Shown here piece after piece: positions 10,414-20,474 of a stretch of DNA of 64,000 nt. This DNA comes from Musa acuminata AAA Group (lineage: Eukaryota; Streptophyta; Magnoliopsida; Zingiberales; Musaceae): NCBI RefSeq assembly GCF_036884655.1, contig NC_088355.1, forward strand, positions 25,419,001 through 25,483,000, read 5' to 3'. How positions within the stretch are numbered: the first letter of the stretch is position 1; each line of letters opens with the position of its first letter. Position numbers and translations under genes: made by a program. The notes below the pieces were generated by a model that was given only the letters and a program-made list of their open reading frames with translations, was not told the DNA's origin and made no database searches.

Positions 10414-10947
10414 CCCTACCCATTCAACACTGAAAGGATACAGATCCACACCGAATTCTTGATCTTTTTAGTGATTCTAAGAGCTCAAATTTGTGTAAAG
10501 TCCTAAAGTTCTCCTCCTTCTGTTCTTTAAGTCTTGAGTTGTAAAGAGAGGAGAGAAAGGATCTGTAAAGGTTGTCTCCTAAGCCTGTCAAAAGGAGAGA
10601 AACTATAAAAGGGTAGTTAGCCTTCGCCCATTGAAGGAAGGCAGCTAGTTGACGTCGGTGACCTCGTCGGAGGAGGAAGCCAAAAGTGGAGTAGGTCAAG
10701 ACTGACCGAACCACTCTAAATCTCTGGTTTGCTTTTACCTTGAGCACTTTATCATTACTGCAAACCTCCTACATTGCTACTGCCCTCTGCGCCTTTACGA
10801 ACGAGTTTCTAAGCTCTGATCTTTCAGAATCTGCATTCAAACGTAAATCGTGTTTTCGTACGATCTTCACACTGCAGTTTACGCTTACATTCGGATTCCA
10901 TTTATAACTGCAAATTGCTTTCTACGTAAAACGCTTTTCAAGGTTCA

Positions 10948-11220
10948 AAACTACATTTAGACGTAAAACTGCGTTTAGACGCAAAACTGCGTTTAGATGT
11001 AAAACTGCGTTTAGACGTAAAACAGCGTTTAGACGTAAAACTGCGTTTAGACGCAAAACTGCGTTTAGACGTAAAACTGCGTTTTGACGTAAAACTGCGT
11101 TTGGACGTAAAACTGAGTTTAGACGCAAACTGCGCTTAGACGCAAACTGCGCTTAGACGCAAACTGTGTTTAGACGCAAACTGCGCTTAGACGCAAAACT
11201 GCGCTTAGACGCAAACTGCA
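10948..11220 (+). repeat. 18-bp array, copia-B 5' LTR
   Basis: About fifteen copies of ACTGCGTTTAGACGTAAA, passing to a GCGCTTAGACGCAAACT variant at the 3' side. It lies downstream of the TATA box, so it is in the transcript. Confidence 0.9.
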
Positions 11221-11348
11221 CTGTGATTCTGCTTTTATATCGAAATCATTTTTTATCGGACGAACGCAGCTTTAGCTTTTAAATTGCTGTAAGATTTCCG
11301 CTGCACTAATTCACCCCCCCCCCTCTTAGTGCTCTCGATCCTAACAAT

Positions 11349-11360
11349 TGGTATCAGAGC
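11349..11360 (+). promoter_or_regulatory. Copia-B primer binding site
   Basis: TGGTATCAGAGC, 2 bases after the LTR end; complementary to initiator tRNA-Met. Confidence 0.94.
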
Positions 11361-11396
11361 GGGGTATTTCTCATTTCGGATTTACACCCGAGAGAA

Positions 11397-12308
11397 ATGA
11401 CTTTTCAAGAGGGCTGTTCGGTCTTTCGTCCACCGTTCTTTAACGGATTGGACTACACTTATTGGAAAACTCGAATGAGAGTTTTCTTAATTTCTCTAAA
11501 TCTGGATTTATGGAATATCATTGAAAACGGTTTTCAACTTCCCTCCAAACCGATGAACGAATGGTCGGTTTTGGAGAAGAAGAATTTTTCTTTAAATGCA
11601 AAAGCTATGAATGCCTTATTTTGCGCATTGGACAAAAATGAGTTCAATCGGATTTCTACCTGTGAAACGGCTTTCGATATTTGGCGCACTCTTGAAATCA
11701 CGCACGAGGGAACTAGTAGAGTCAAAGACTCGAAAGTTAATATTTTACTGCTTGATTTCGAGCTTTTTCATATGAAACCAAGCGAAACCGTTGTTGACAT
11801 GTACACCCGTTTTACGGATGTCATCAATGGTTTAAAATCACTTGGTAAAAGCTTTTCGGATTGTGAACTCGTTAACAAAGTTTTGCGCTCACTTTCTAAA
11901 ACTTGGGATTCAAAAGTAACTGCTATTCAAGAATCGAAAAACTTGAACCATTTTCCACTTGAAGAACTAATTGGTTCATTGATCACATATGAAATGACGT
12001 GCAATGCACGTGAAGAACTTGAGAACCACCTTCCAAAGAACAGGAAGGATTTGGGACATAGAACATTTGAAGACCACTCGAGCATAAGCTCAAGTGATGG
12101 TGAACTTCAACTACAAATGAAACGAAAATTAAAAAGCAAAAAGAATGGAACTACTTGCTTTAAACGCAAGAAGAAGAACAAAAATTGGGATGAATCGAGC
12201 TCATCTGAAGACGAGAAAGTCAACAAAAGCGAGGCGGCAAACTACGCCTTACTAGCTTACGACATTGAGGTAATTAAAATGCCTTTGGTTTATTTTGAAA
12301 TTACTTGA
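11397..12308 (+). CDS. gag: Intact Gag of the gag-only copia element
   Basis: An uninterrupted 303-codon frame starting at the first ATG after the PBS (MTFQEGCSVFRPPFFNG). The N-terminal block YTYWKTRMRVFLISLNLDLW and the UBN2-type core (AFDIWRTLEITHEGTS, MYTRFTDVINGLKSLGKSF, EELIGSLITYEM) are the usual copia Gag features. The C-terminus is basic (MKRKLKSKKNG) then acidic/serine-rich (DESSSSEDE). The CCHC zinc knuckle present in the related Gag at 44367-45812 is missing, because the frame ends where coding similarity is lost. An open frame in an otherwise non-coding element suggests either youth or selection for Gag. It would form the particle shell, with enzymes supplied from elsewhere. Confidence 0.9.
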   Translation: MTFQEGCSVFRPPFFNGLDYTYWKTRMRVFLISLNLDLWNIIENGFQLPSKPMNEWSVLEKKNFSLNAKAMNALFCALDKNEFNRISTCETAFDIWRTLEITHEGTSRVKDSKVNILLLDFELFHMKPSETVVDMYTRFTDVINGLKSLGKSFSDCELVNKVLRSLSKTWDSKVTAIQESKNLNHFPLEELIGSLITYEMTCNAREELENHLPKNRKDLGHRTFEDHSSISSSDGELQLQMKRKLKSKKNGTTCFKRKKKNKNWDESSSSEDEKVNKSEAANYALLAYDIEVIKMPLVYFEIT

Positions 12309-15045
12309 TGCTTTCATGATATATTTTCTTTTTTAGTTTAGAACTAATTTTCTTGAAAATTACATGTTTAAAAATAAAAATACAAAAATTATGATCATGC
12401 TGATAATTTCGAAAATAATATTGCATATTTTATGATAAACAAACAAAATGATTTTGATCATGGTTAAGAAGTAATAATGTGTATCATGTTTGATTAACAT
12501 TGTTGAATGAAATCACGTTTGATTTAAAGTAATGCATAAAGATGTAATATGAAATGGTTATTAACAATTTTATGCATGTGATTTTAAGTTATCCATGATC
12601 ATGAGCTTGTTTGATCTTCTTGACTTAATTTCAAGATCTATAGCAAAAATCATGTTTGAATATATGAAAGTGTTAATTTCATTTTCGGATTCAGTTAACA
12701 ATTGGTATCCTAACAATCGGATTTTCTCATACACTTATGAAAAATATTTTTCTAAAATGGATTTGATGAAATGATTCATGCTTATAAACTCCATCTTGAA
12801 ATATGAATGATAGTGTTTTTGCTTGCAAAGATTTGTTTCACATTCATATCTCCTATGATTCGTGTGCAGAAAAAGAATTTATAAATCATAACACAATGTG
12901 ATTTCTTATGCAAAAATAAAGTGCTTTTGTGATTCTTTGCTAAAGAGAATAATTATTAAAATCATGATCTTGATAACATGAAGCTCTTTATGAATCAAGA
13001 TCGTTCATTATGCTCCCTACATTTATCAAAAAGGAGTTCTTCAAATGAAATGCAATTCAATGAAGTGTCATATTGATATCTTGAAACTTGGAATATTTTA
13101 AAATGTGATCTTGATAAGAATGTTTCAAGTTGCTCTTTGTACTATATCTTTTCGAATGAATCATGAGCCTTGATATCATATATTTCATAATACAAGATTT
13201 CTTTGCCTTATGTCTTGAACTTTAATGCTTATCTTAATTTGGCATATAAAGACTAAGGCATGCTTAGGTGAAAAAGAATCTCTTAAAAAATGCTTTTCCC
13301 ATCTGATCGAGATTAATGATTTCATGATATTTTGTGAATCTCGAAATTAATTTTAATGACTAGATTATGAATTTCAAATTAATAATTTGATTTGAATAAG
13401 TTTTATGTAAATCATAATCTTGATCTTGCAAAATTGAAGTCACAAATAATATCTTGTGGTATTCATGAATTGATACTCACAATATGAAAGCATTGATATT
13501 CATGACTTGAATTGGATTGAAACATTGTATGCTTAATTTAATCATTCTCCTATGTTTCAAAAATTCCTTAAAAGCCTTGTGTGATGATTGAAAACTAATC
13601 TGCTTTATGATGAATTACGAATCATGACTTGATCTATGATATAAATGCCTTGAAATGATTGAAATATTTAACACTTTTATGCTCTACCCCCTACTTTCTT
13701 CTTGTTTTCAATGATAAAATGGGGAGAAGTTTTGATCATGCATGGTAGGATATAATTTGACAAAATTGATACCATCATGATATGAAACATTTATGATGTG
13801 CAATTATGCATGCAATACTTGTGCTTTCTAATTATGATGTGATGTATTGCATATGATGTAAATCATGATTTAAAATGCTATGAGTGCCAAGTTACACATT
13901 TTGAGAAGAAATTGTTGTATTGAAATATTAATGTAATTATGAATGGTGATATGATATCATGCATGTAATACTTCAATTTATGATAATGATGCATGCAATG
14001 ATAAAATATTCATGATGAAAAATTATCTTGACATTCATAACTTGATTATTCATCATTTGTCATGATTTTGAAATCGTTCTAAAAGGAAAAGAGAACTACA
14101 AAACTGTATTTTCTCTTTCATTTTTACAATGACAAAGGGGGAGATAGCTAGCTTGTACAAGTCAAGAAGATGCAAAAACTTGATTGCTAGCTTACCTATT
14201 TTAAGAAGCAAAGATTGCTAACTTGCTTATTTCAAGAAGAAAAATTGTCTTCTTGAACATCACTATCTTGAATATCTCAAGAAGCAAAACTTGCAATTTG
14301 CACATTGCAATAGGAAGCAAGAATCATGAGCTTACACAAGAAATTTATCTTGCATTTGCTTTCGAAATCTTTGCTAGCTTATATATTGTGAAACTTGTAT
14401 ATCATAAAAATTGCTAGCTTGTTGGTCTAAAGAGAAGCAAAAAGTTGCTATCTCAAAAGAAACAAATGTGCTATCTTGCCTATCTCAAGAGGCAAAAATG
14501 CTAACTTGTGCATCTAGCAAAGTGAGCAAAATTTTCAAGAAGCAAGAGTTGCCTTCTTGAACATCTCTAATTTGCTAGCTTGCATGATATAGAACTTGCT
14601 ATCTTGAACATTACCAAAAGTGCTATCTTATATGTTATAAAACTTGAATATCTAAAACTTGATAGCATGAATGTTCTAAGCATGATGTAACACTTGCTAA
14701 ATCTTCTAGCTCCAAGATTGCATGATGATAAAACTTGATATTATGATTTTCATGCAAAGAGTTGAACCAATATCACACACAAACACTTGATTGTGATACT
14801 TCTCCTTTTTGTTGATGACAAAGGGGGAGAAGTATGTTGATGAAAGTATGTTGATGACATGACATGTGATGCATAAGTTTATGCATATGTTCATGTTGAC
14901 GTATTGCAAGTATTCATGATGAATATTGCAATGACTTGAATTCAGTTTGAATTCAAGGTTCTATCAATATGGCATATTGATAGGGGGAGTTTGTTTAAAC
15001 TCCGGGAGTTAAGTTTAACTCCGTCATCAAGTGGTTGTCATCATC
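12309..15045 (+). other. Non-coding interior of copia-B with repeated PPT-like tracts
   Basis: 2.7 kb of AT-rich DNA with no pol motif in any frame. At about 14140-14660 there are many degenerate copies of CAAGAAGCAAAAATTGCTAGCTTG. Polypurine tracts resembling the functional PPT occur at about 13716-13730, 14131-14145, 14818-14831 and 14980-14990, several preceded by TTGATGACAAA-like bases. It may correspond to the post-pol region of the autonomous relatives. Confidence 0.7.
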
Positions 15046-15059
15046 AAAAAGGGGGAGAT
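15046..15059 (+). promoter_or_regulatory. Copia-B polypurine tract
   Basis: AAAAAGGGGGAGAT immediately before the 3' LTR TGTTG; the expected plus-strand primer. Confidence 0.92.
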
Positions 15060-17509
15060 TGTTGAATCTCGTATTTTGATGATGAAACTACTTGATATAT
15101 GTTTATGATTTAATCTACGTTTTGAGTGACGCAGGATGCTTCGATCAGGATGAGACAATTAAAGCAGGAAAATCATGTTGTGCCGAAGGAACATGTCAGA
15201 AGATTGGACGTCGGGCCGGTGGATCGGTCGGCGTATCGACAGAAGGCTTCGGGCCGTGAACTCGGGCATCGGGCCAAGAAGAGCGGGTATTGTGCCAAGG
15301 ATATCGGAGTTGCGGAGTCAACTGGCCGATTGGGCAATAGGCTGCACGAGAGGACGATGCGCCGAAGAATCGGACGAAGCGTCGAGGGACCAATGACATG
15401 TCGGACAACTTGGTTAATTGCTTAGGATTAATTGTCTCGATCGAAGTTTTGTTTTGTTGTGCAGGATTAACTACGATGAGAGTAAGACAAGCAGCAGGTG
15501 TTGCGCCGGAGTCAAGATCATGATCACGTTGGGAGTTCGAGAGTTCGACGGAAGTTCGGACGGTCGTCGGAGGTTCAGCGAGAACAGATCCGAGAAGTCC
15601 AGAAGCTTGCCAAGCGAAGCTCGTCGGAACTCGCCAAGTGGATCGTCGCAAAGTCCAGGAGTATGCCAGATGTCCGCAGAAGGATCACCGAGGGTTTATC
15701 GGATGATCGACGGAAGTTCGCCGGAAACTCGCCGGAAGAAGCGATTGACGCATCGGAGCATAGCTGCAGAAGTTGTCTTAGAGTTATTCGTAGTTAGCAC
15801 GATGATTAAGCTTGAAAATGGGATGTGATCCCATTAGCTTAATCTTGGGGCAATTGGGCCCCTGAAAAGATTCAAATTGGGCCGAACGGAGCGAACCATT
15901 CGGACCCTGATTGCACCAGGCGGTGCAACCGCCTAGGACAGGAGGTGCAACCGCCTGGGCTGCGGGACTGGGCGGTGCAACCGCCCCAGCTAGGCGGTGC
16001 AACCGCCCCAGCCAAGAGGTGCAACCGCCCAGGGCTCAGTCTCCAAGCGAGACTGGGCGGTGCAACCTCCTCTGTCAAGAGGTAGCACCGCCAGAGCTCA
16101 AGTTTCGAGCTCTGCCAAGAGGTGCAACCACCGAGCTCGGTCTTCAAGCTCTGGCAGAGAGGTGCAACCTCTTTGGACAGGTGATGCATCGCCTGAGCTC
16201 GGTCTTCGAGCTCTGGTAGAGAGGTGCAACCACCTCTGGCAGAGAGGTGCATCAGCCTGAGCTCAGTTTCGAGCTTTGCCAGGTGATGCAACCACCGAGC
16301 TCAGACTTCGAGCTCTGCCAGGCGATGCAACCACTGAGCTCAGTCTTCGAGCTCTGGCAGAGAGGTGCAATCGCCTGAGCTCAGTCTTCGAGCTCTGCCA
16401 GGCGGTGCCACCTCTCCAGTCAAGAGGTGCAACCGCCTGATCCCGGAATTCCGGGATTTGATCGTTTTGAGCTCCAAATTTGAATTGGGTTGGGGCCTAT
16501 AAATACCCTACCCATTCAACACTGAAAGGATACAGATCCACACCGAATTCTTGATCTTTTCAGTGATTCTAAGAGCTCAAATTTGTGTAAAGTCCTAAAG
16601 TTCTCCTCCTTCTGTTCTTTAAGTCTTGAGTTGTAAAGAGAGGAGAGAAAGGATCTGTAAAGGTTGTCTCCTAAGCCTGTCAAAAGGAGAGAAACTGTAA
16701 AAGGGCAGTTAGCCTTCGCCCATTGAAGGAAGGCAGCTAGTTGACGTCGGTGACCTCGTCGGAGGAGGAAGCCAAAAGTGGAGTAGGTCAAGACAGACCG
16801 AACCACTCTAAATCTCTGGTTTGCTTTTACCTTGAGCACTTTATCATTACTGCAAACCTCCTACATTGCTACTGCCCTCTGCGCCTTTACGAATGAGTTT
16901 CTAAGCTCTGATCTTTCAGAATCTGCATTCAAACGTAAATCGTGTTTTCGTACGATCTTCACACTGCAGTTTACGCTTACATTCGGATTCCATTTATAAC
17001 TGCAAATTGCTTTCTACGTAAAACGCTTTTCAAGGTTCAAAACTACATTTAGACGTAAAATTACGTTTAGACGTAAAACTGCGTTTAGACGCAAAACTGC
17101 GTTTAGACGTAAAACTGCGTTTAGACGTAAAATAGCGTTTAGACGTAAAACTGCGTTTAGACGCAAAACTGCGTTTAGACGTAAAACTGCGTTTAGACGT
17201 AAAACTGCGTTTTGACGTAAAACTGTGTTTGGACGTAAAACTGAGTTTAGACGCAAACTGCGCTTAGACGCAAACTGCGCTTAGACGCAAACTGTGCTTA
17301 GACGCAAACTGCGCTTAGACGCAAACTGTGTTTAGACGCAAACTGCGCTTAGACGCAAAACTGCGCTTAGACGCAAACTGCACTGTGATTCTGCTTTTAT
17401 ATCGAAATCATTTTTTATCGGACGAACGCAGCTTTAGCTTTTAAATTGCTGTAAGATTTCCGCTGCACTAATTCACCCCCCCCCCCTCTTAGTGCTCTCG
17501 ATCCTAACA
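15060..17509 (+). repeat. Copia-B 3' LTR
   Basis: 2450 bp. Dyad array at 15912-16436, TATA at 16498-16505, 18-bp array at 17040-17382 with more units than the 5' LTR, C11 tract at 17476-17486. It differs from the 5' LTR mainly by array indels and scattered transitions. Confidence 0.95.
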
Positions 17510-18328
17510 CTAACAAGGCATTATCTCCCTCCCATCAAAATAAGTCAACATATGATAAGGAGATGCTTGCCATTGTGCGCGCAGCAACGAGGTGGAGACC
17601 TTACTTGATTGGTCGACGATTTCAAATTAAAACCGACCATAAAAGCCTCAAGTACTTTTTGGAGCGAAAGATATCATCTCCTGAGCAGCAAAAATGGGTA
17701 ATAAAACTTCTTAGATTTGATTATGAAATAACTTACAAAAAGGGGAAAGAGAATGTTCTTGAAGATGCGCTTTCGCAGCTACCCGAGCAAGTTGAAGTTT
17801 CGATCGTTTCACTTCCGACCAGCGACTTCCTTGAGGATATTAAGATGGAATGGCAGGAAGATTCAGATACTAGTAAGATTATAAAAAAATTGGAAGAAGC
17901 ACCAAGCCCCATGGCTTATTACAATTGGGACTCAAAAGAATTTCACTATAAGGGGACGCATTGTTCTTGTGACAAATTCTACTTGCATCTTCAATAGCAG
18001 ATTTTGGACAAAGTTATTCTATATGCAGGGTACTAAATTGAAAAGGAGAATGGCATATCACCCACAAATCGACGGTGAGACAGTTGTAAATAGATGCTTG
18101 GAGACAGCCCAAGGCCACCCACCAAATATGACTACCCAAAGAGAACTCCAGACCCAGCGAAGTGCCATTATTGATCGACGGATCGTGACTCGACGACGAC
18201 GACCCACTAATGAAGTTCTAATACAATGGGCGAACCTACCAATAGAAGATGCCACTTGGGAGAACTATGATGACTTGAAGATCAAATTCCCAGAATTCAT
18301 GAATCATCAGCCTCGAGGACAAGGCTGA
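17510..18328 (+). pseudogene. pol: Gypsy-1 RNase H, vestigial integrase and chromodomain-like tail
   Basis: Continuation of the gypsy-1 pol frame after the copia insertion; 17510-17514 is the second copy of the target site. RNase H and connection residues (KEMLAIVRAATRWRPYL, KTDHKSLKYFLE, LEDALSQLPEQ) lead to NSTC joined directly to IFNSRFWTKLFYMQ. The integrase HHCC finger and first two catalytic acidic residues are therefore absent. YHPQIDGETVVNRCLET is then joined to a chromodomain-like end (AIIDRRIVTRRRR, VLIQWANLPIEDATWE). An extra G near 17950 shifts the frame, and the distal part is read from 17969. Confidence 0.83.
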
Positions 18329-18345
18329 TTTGAAGAGGTCGGGTC

Positions 18346-18827
18346 TGTTAGGACTCTAGCTTGGAGAGTCCTAATTGAGAGGGACATTCATGTAAAACTG
18401 TTAGGACTTTAGCTAGGAGAGTCCTAATTGAGAGAGACATTCTGTTAGGACTCTAGCTAGGAGAGTCCTAATTGAGAGGGACATTCTGTTAGGACTCTAG
18501 TTAGGAGAGTCCTAATTGAGAGAGACATTCAAGTATGAGGTTTTTTCTTAGAGAAGAATTAGGAGTTGTAAGGGAATAGGAGTCTTGAGTAGGAGTCCTA
18601 TTAGGAGTTGGTTAGAAGTAATAGTCTTAAGTAGGAGTCCTATTAGGAGTTAGGGTTTAGAAGCCCTATAAATAGCCATGTATTCCTCCTCTTTTCTCAA
18701 GCAATAGATGAATCTTTTCTGCAGCCTTTGAGCAGCAACTTGGAGGGAGGAACCCCTATAGAGTTCCAAGGAGGCCGATCCCCTAAAGAGATCAACCCCA
18801 AGTTTAGAATCTGCAAGGGTTCTAACA
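18346..18827 (+). repeat. Gypsy-1 3' LTR
   Basis: 482 bp, TGTTAGGACTCT to TTCTAACA, with four hairpin units against three in the 5' LTR. TATA box at 18667-18674. Preceded by the purine tract TGAAGAGGTCGGGTC. Confidence 0.92.
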
Positions 18828-19388
18828 GAAGCCAAAAGTGGATGTAGGTCAAGATTGACCGAACCACTCTAAATCTCGTTTGCATTTACTTTGAGCATAT
18901 TATCTTTACTGCAAACCTCCTCAAAAGCTTACTGCTTTCTGCGCATATACGATTGGGTTTCAAGCTTTGCACTTTCTGAATCGGCATTTAGATGTAAATC
19001 AGTTTTATCGTACGATCATCATATTTCAGTTTGCGTTTATGTTTTGATTTCTATCATAACTGCAAACTGCCTTTATATCCTTGCTTTAACTGCATCTCGC
19101 TTAATCAAGTGATTTACGAATCAATATTTAGACGTAAATCAGTTTTTTCGTACGAATATCATATTTCAGTTTGCGCCTACTATCTGATTTGAACCATAAC
19201 TGCAAACTACATTTATATCTTTGATGCATCTCGCTTAATCAAAAGTTAAAGTGATTTACGAATCAGCTTTCTTACTAAAATCACTTTTATCGAACGAACG
19301 TAGTTTTTTTTTAATCGTAGAAGGTTTTCCGCTGCACTAATTCACCCCCCCCCCCCCCCCCCCCCTCTTAGGGCTCTTAATCCTAACA
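18828..19388 (+). repeat. Partial 5' LTR of copia-2
   Basis: Only the R/U5 side of the long LTR, ending AATCCTAACA after a C21 tract (19345-19365). The U3 side, dyad array and TATA box are missing because the gypsy-1 3' LTR abuts it. Confidence 0.85.
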
Positions 19389-19390
19389 AT

Positions 19391-19402
19391 TGGTATCAGA
19401 GC
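19391..19402 (+). promoter_or_regulatory. Copia-2 primer binding site
   Basis: TGGTATCAGAGC two bases after the LTR end. Confidence 0.93.
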
Positions 19403-19438
19403 GGGGTTAACTTTCAAATGGATTAAAACCCAAGAGAG

Positions 19439-20038
19439 ATGGCATACGCCGGAAACCAAGAGGGCCATTCTATTACACGTCCACCCATGTTCAATGGGAC
19501 GGACTACACCTATTGGAAGACCCAAATGAGGATCTTTCTTATTTCTATGGATTTTGAACTTTGGAATCTTGTCAAAAATGGATTTTCGAAGTCTTCTCTT
19601 CCAATGATCGATTGGAATGAATTGGAGAAGAAGGCTTTCGCTCTTAATGTAAAGGCTATGAATGCCTTATTTTGTGCACTTGATAAAAACGAGTTCAACC
19701 ATTTTTCGGTTTGTGAAACCGCATTTGATATTTGGCATAAACTCGAAGTGACTCATGAAGGCACAAGTAGAGTGAAAGAGTCAAAAATCAATCTTTTGAT
19801 ACATTCTTTTGAAATTTTTCGGATGAAATCGAGTGAGACTATTGGCGACATGTTTACCCGTTTCACGGATGTCGTCAATGGTCTAAAAGGACTCAGAAAA
19901 AGTTTTTCGGATTTTGAGCTCGTAAATAAGATTCTAAGATCCCTTCCTAAAAGTTGGGATCCTAAAGTCACTGCTATTCAAGAGGCGAAAGATCTAAACA
20001 ACTTCCCTCTTGAAAATCTTGTGCCTTGGTTTCCATGA
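19439..20038 (+). pseudogene. gag: Copia-2 Gag, truncated by internal deletion
   Basis: Starts MAYAGNQEGHSITRPPMFNG. Shows the copia Gag blocks YTYWKTQMRIFLIS, AFDIWHKLEVTHEG and MFTRFTDVVNGLKGLRKSF without a stop. After NNFPLE the frame runs into unrelated DNA and stops at 20036-20038, whereas the related minus-strand Gag continues with EELIGSLMTYEM and a CCHC knuckle. The junction near 20020 marks the left side of a deletion reaching to the end of pol. Confidence 0.88.
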
Positions 20039-20110
20039 TAAATATGAGTTGAGAAAATGATATACCAATGCAGTTGATGAGTCATGACATTGTCATGATA
20101 TTATTAATGC

Positions 20111-20218
20111 CATAACACTAAACATCAACTAGTTGATATTTTTACAAAACCTCTAAGTGAAGAACAATTTGATTTCATAAGAAGAGAATTAGGAATGTTG
20201 ATGTGTCCGAATACATAA
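20111..20218 (+). pseudogene. pol: Last codons of copia RNase H
   Basis: Reads KHQLVDIFTKPLSEEQFDFI then RRELGMLMCPNT and a stop at 20216-20218. The (A/V)DIFTKPL signature ends Ty1/copia polyproteins. It shows that copia-2 derives from a full-length autonomous element and fixes the right boundary of the deletion. Confidence 0.88.
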
Positions 20219-20474
20219 ACTTGTTGAAATTATTTTTCGGACTTTATTGATTGATTGATCAATTTCACTTAATTGCTATAATGATTTTACACAATTAAAT
20301 GTTAGAAATTATGTGTATGAATATAAAAATTTCCATGATGATAAGCATGTTTTGTCTTCATGATCATATTTGAAAATCAATAGCATAGTCTCGTCCGAAT
20401 GCATGAAAGTCTTAATTTCGTTTTCGAATTCTCTTAAAAATCGGAGTTTCTCGATACAATATCCTCTTCCGGAC

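Larger units (their letters stand above)
8928..11346 (+). repeat. Copia-B 5' LTR
   Basis: 2419 bp from TGTTGAATCTCG to GATCCTAACA. Contains the dyad array (9780-10350), TATA box (10406-10413), 18-bp array (10948-11220) and a C10 tract (11314-11323). Confidence 0.95.
8928..17509 (+). mobile_element. Complete gag-only copia element (copia-B)
   Basis: Both 2.4-kb LTRs, PBS, an intact gag frame, a 2.7-kb non-coding interior, a PPT, and a perfect 5-bp duplication CTAAC at 8923-8927 and 17510-17514. No protease, integrase, RT or RNase H is present, so it must be copied in trans. Comparing the two LTRs by eye gives roughly 20 substitutions over about 2.35 kb plus unit gains and losses in the arrays, so it is young. 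The Gag resembles that of the autonomous relatives at 19439 and 45812. The long LTR and large post-gag region suggest a SIRE/Maximus-like lineage (inference). Confidence 0.93.
3856..18827 (+). mobile_element. Gypsy-1, defective Ty3/gypsy chromovirus, nested
   Basis: LTR (3856-5231), PBS (5234), leader, gag-protease, deleted RT, RNase H, vestigial integrase, chromodomain-like tail and 3' LTR (18346-18827). Two later insertions split it: a LINE fragment in the 5' LTR and the 8.6-kb copia element at 8928-17509. Without these the element is about 5.5 kb. The flanks do not match: CATGA precedes it but GAAGC follows, and the DNA on each side belongs to different copia elements. One end has therefore been exchanged or deleted. 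Confidence 0.88.

Noticed and set aside
10922..11128. Leu/Arg/Asn-rich 'RLNAVLRLNAVL' repeat protein (also 17014-17256)
   Set aside because: Antisense translation of the 18-bp LTR array, whose unit length is a multiple of three.
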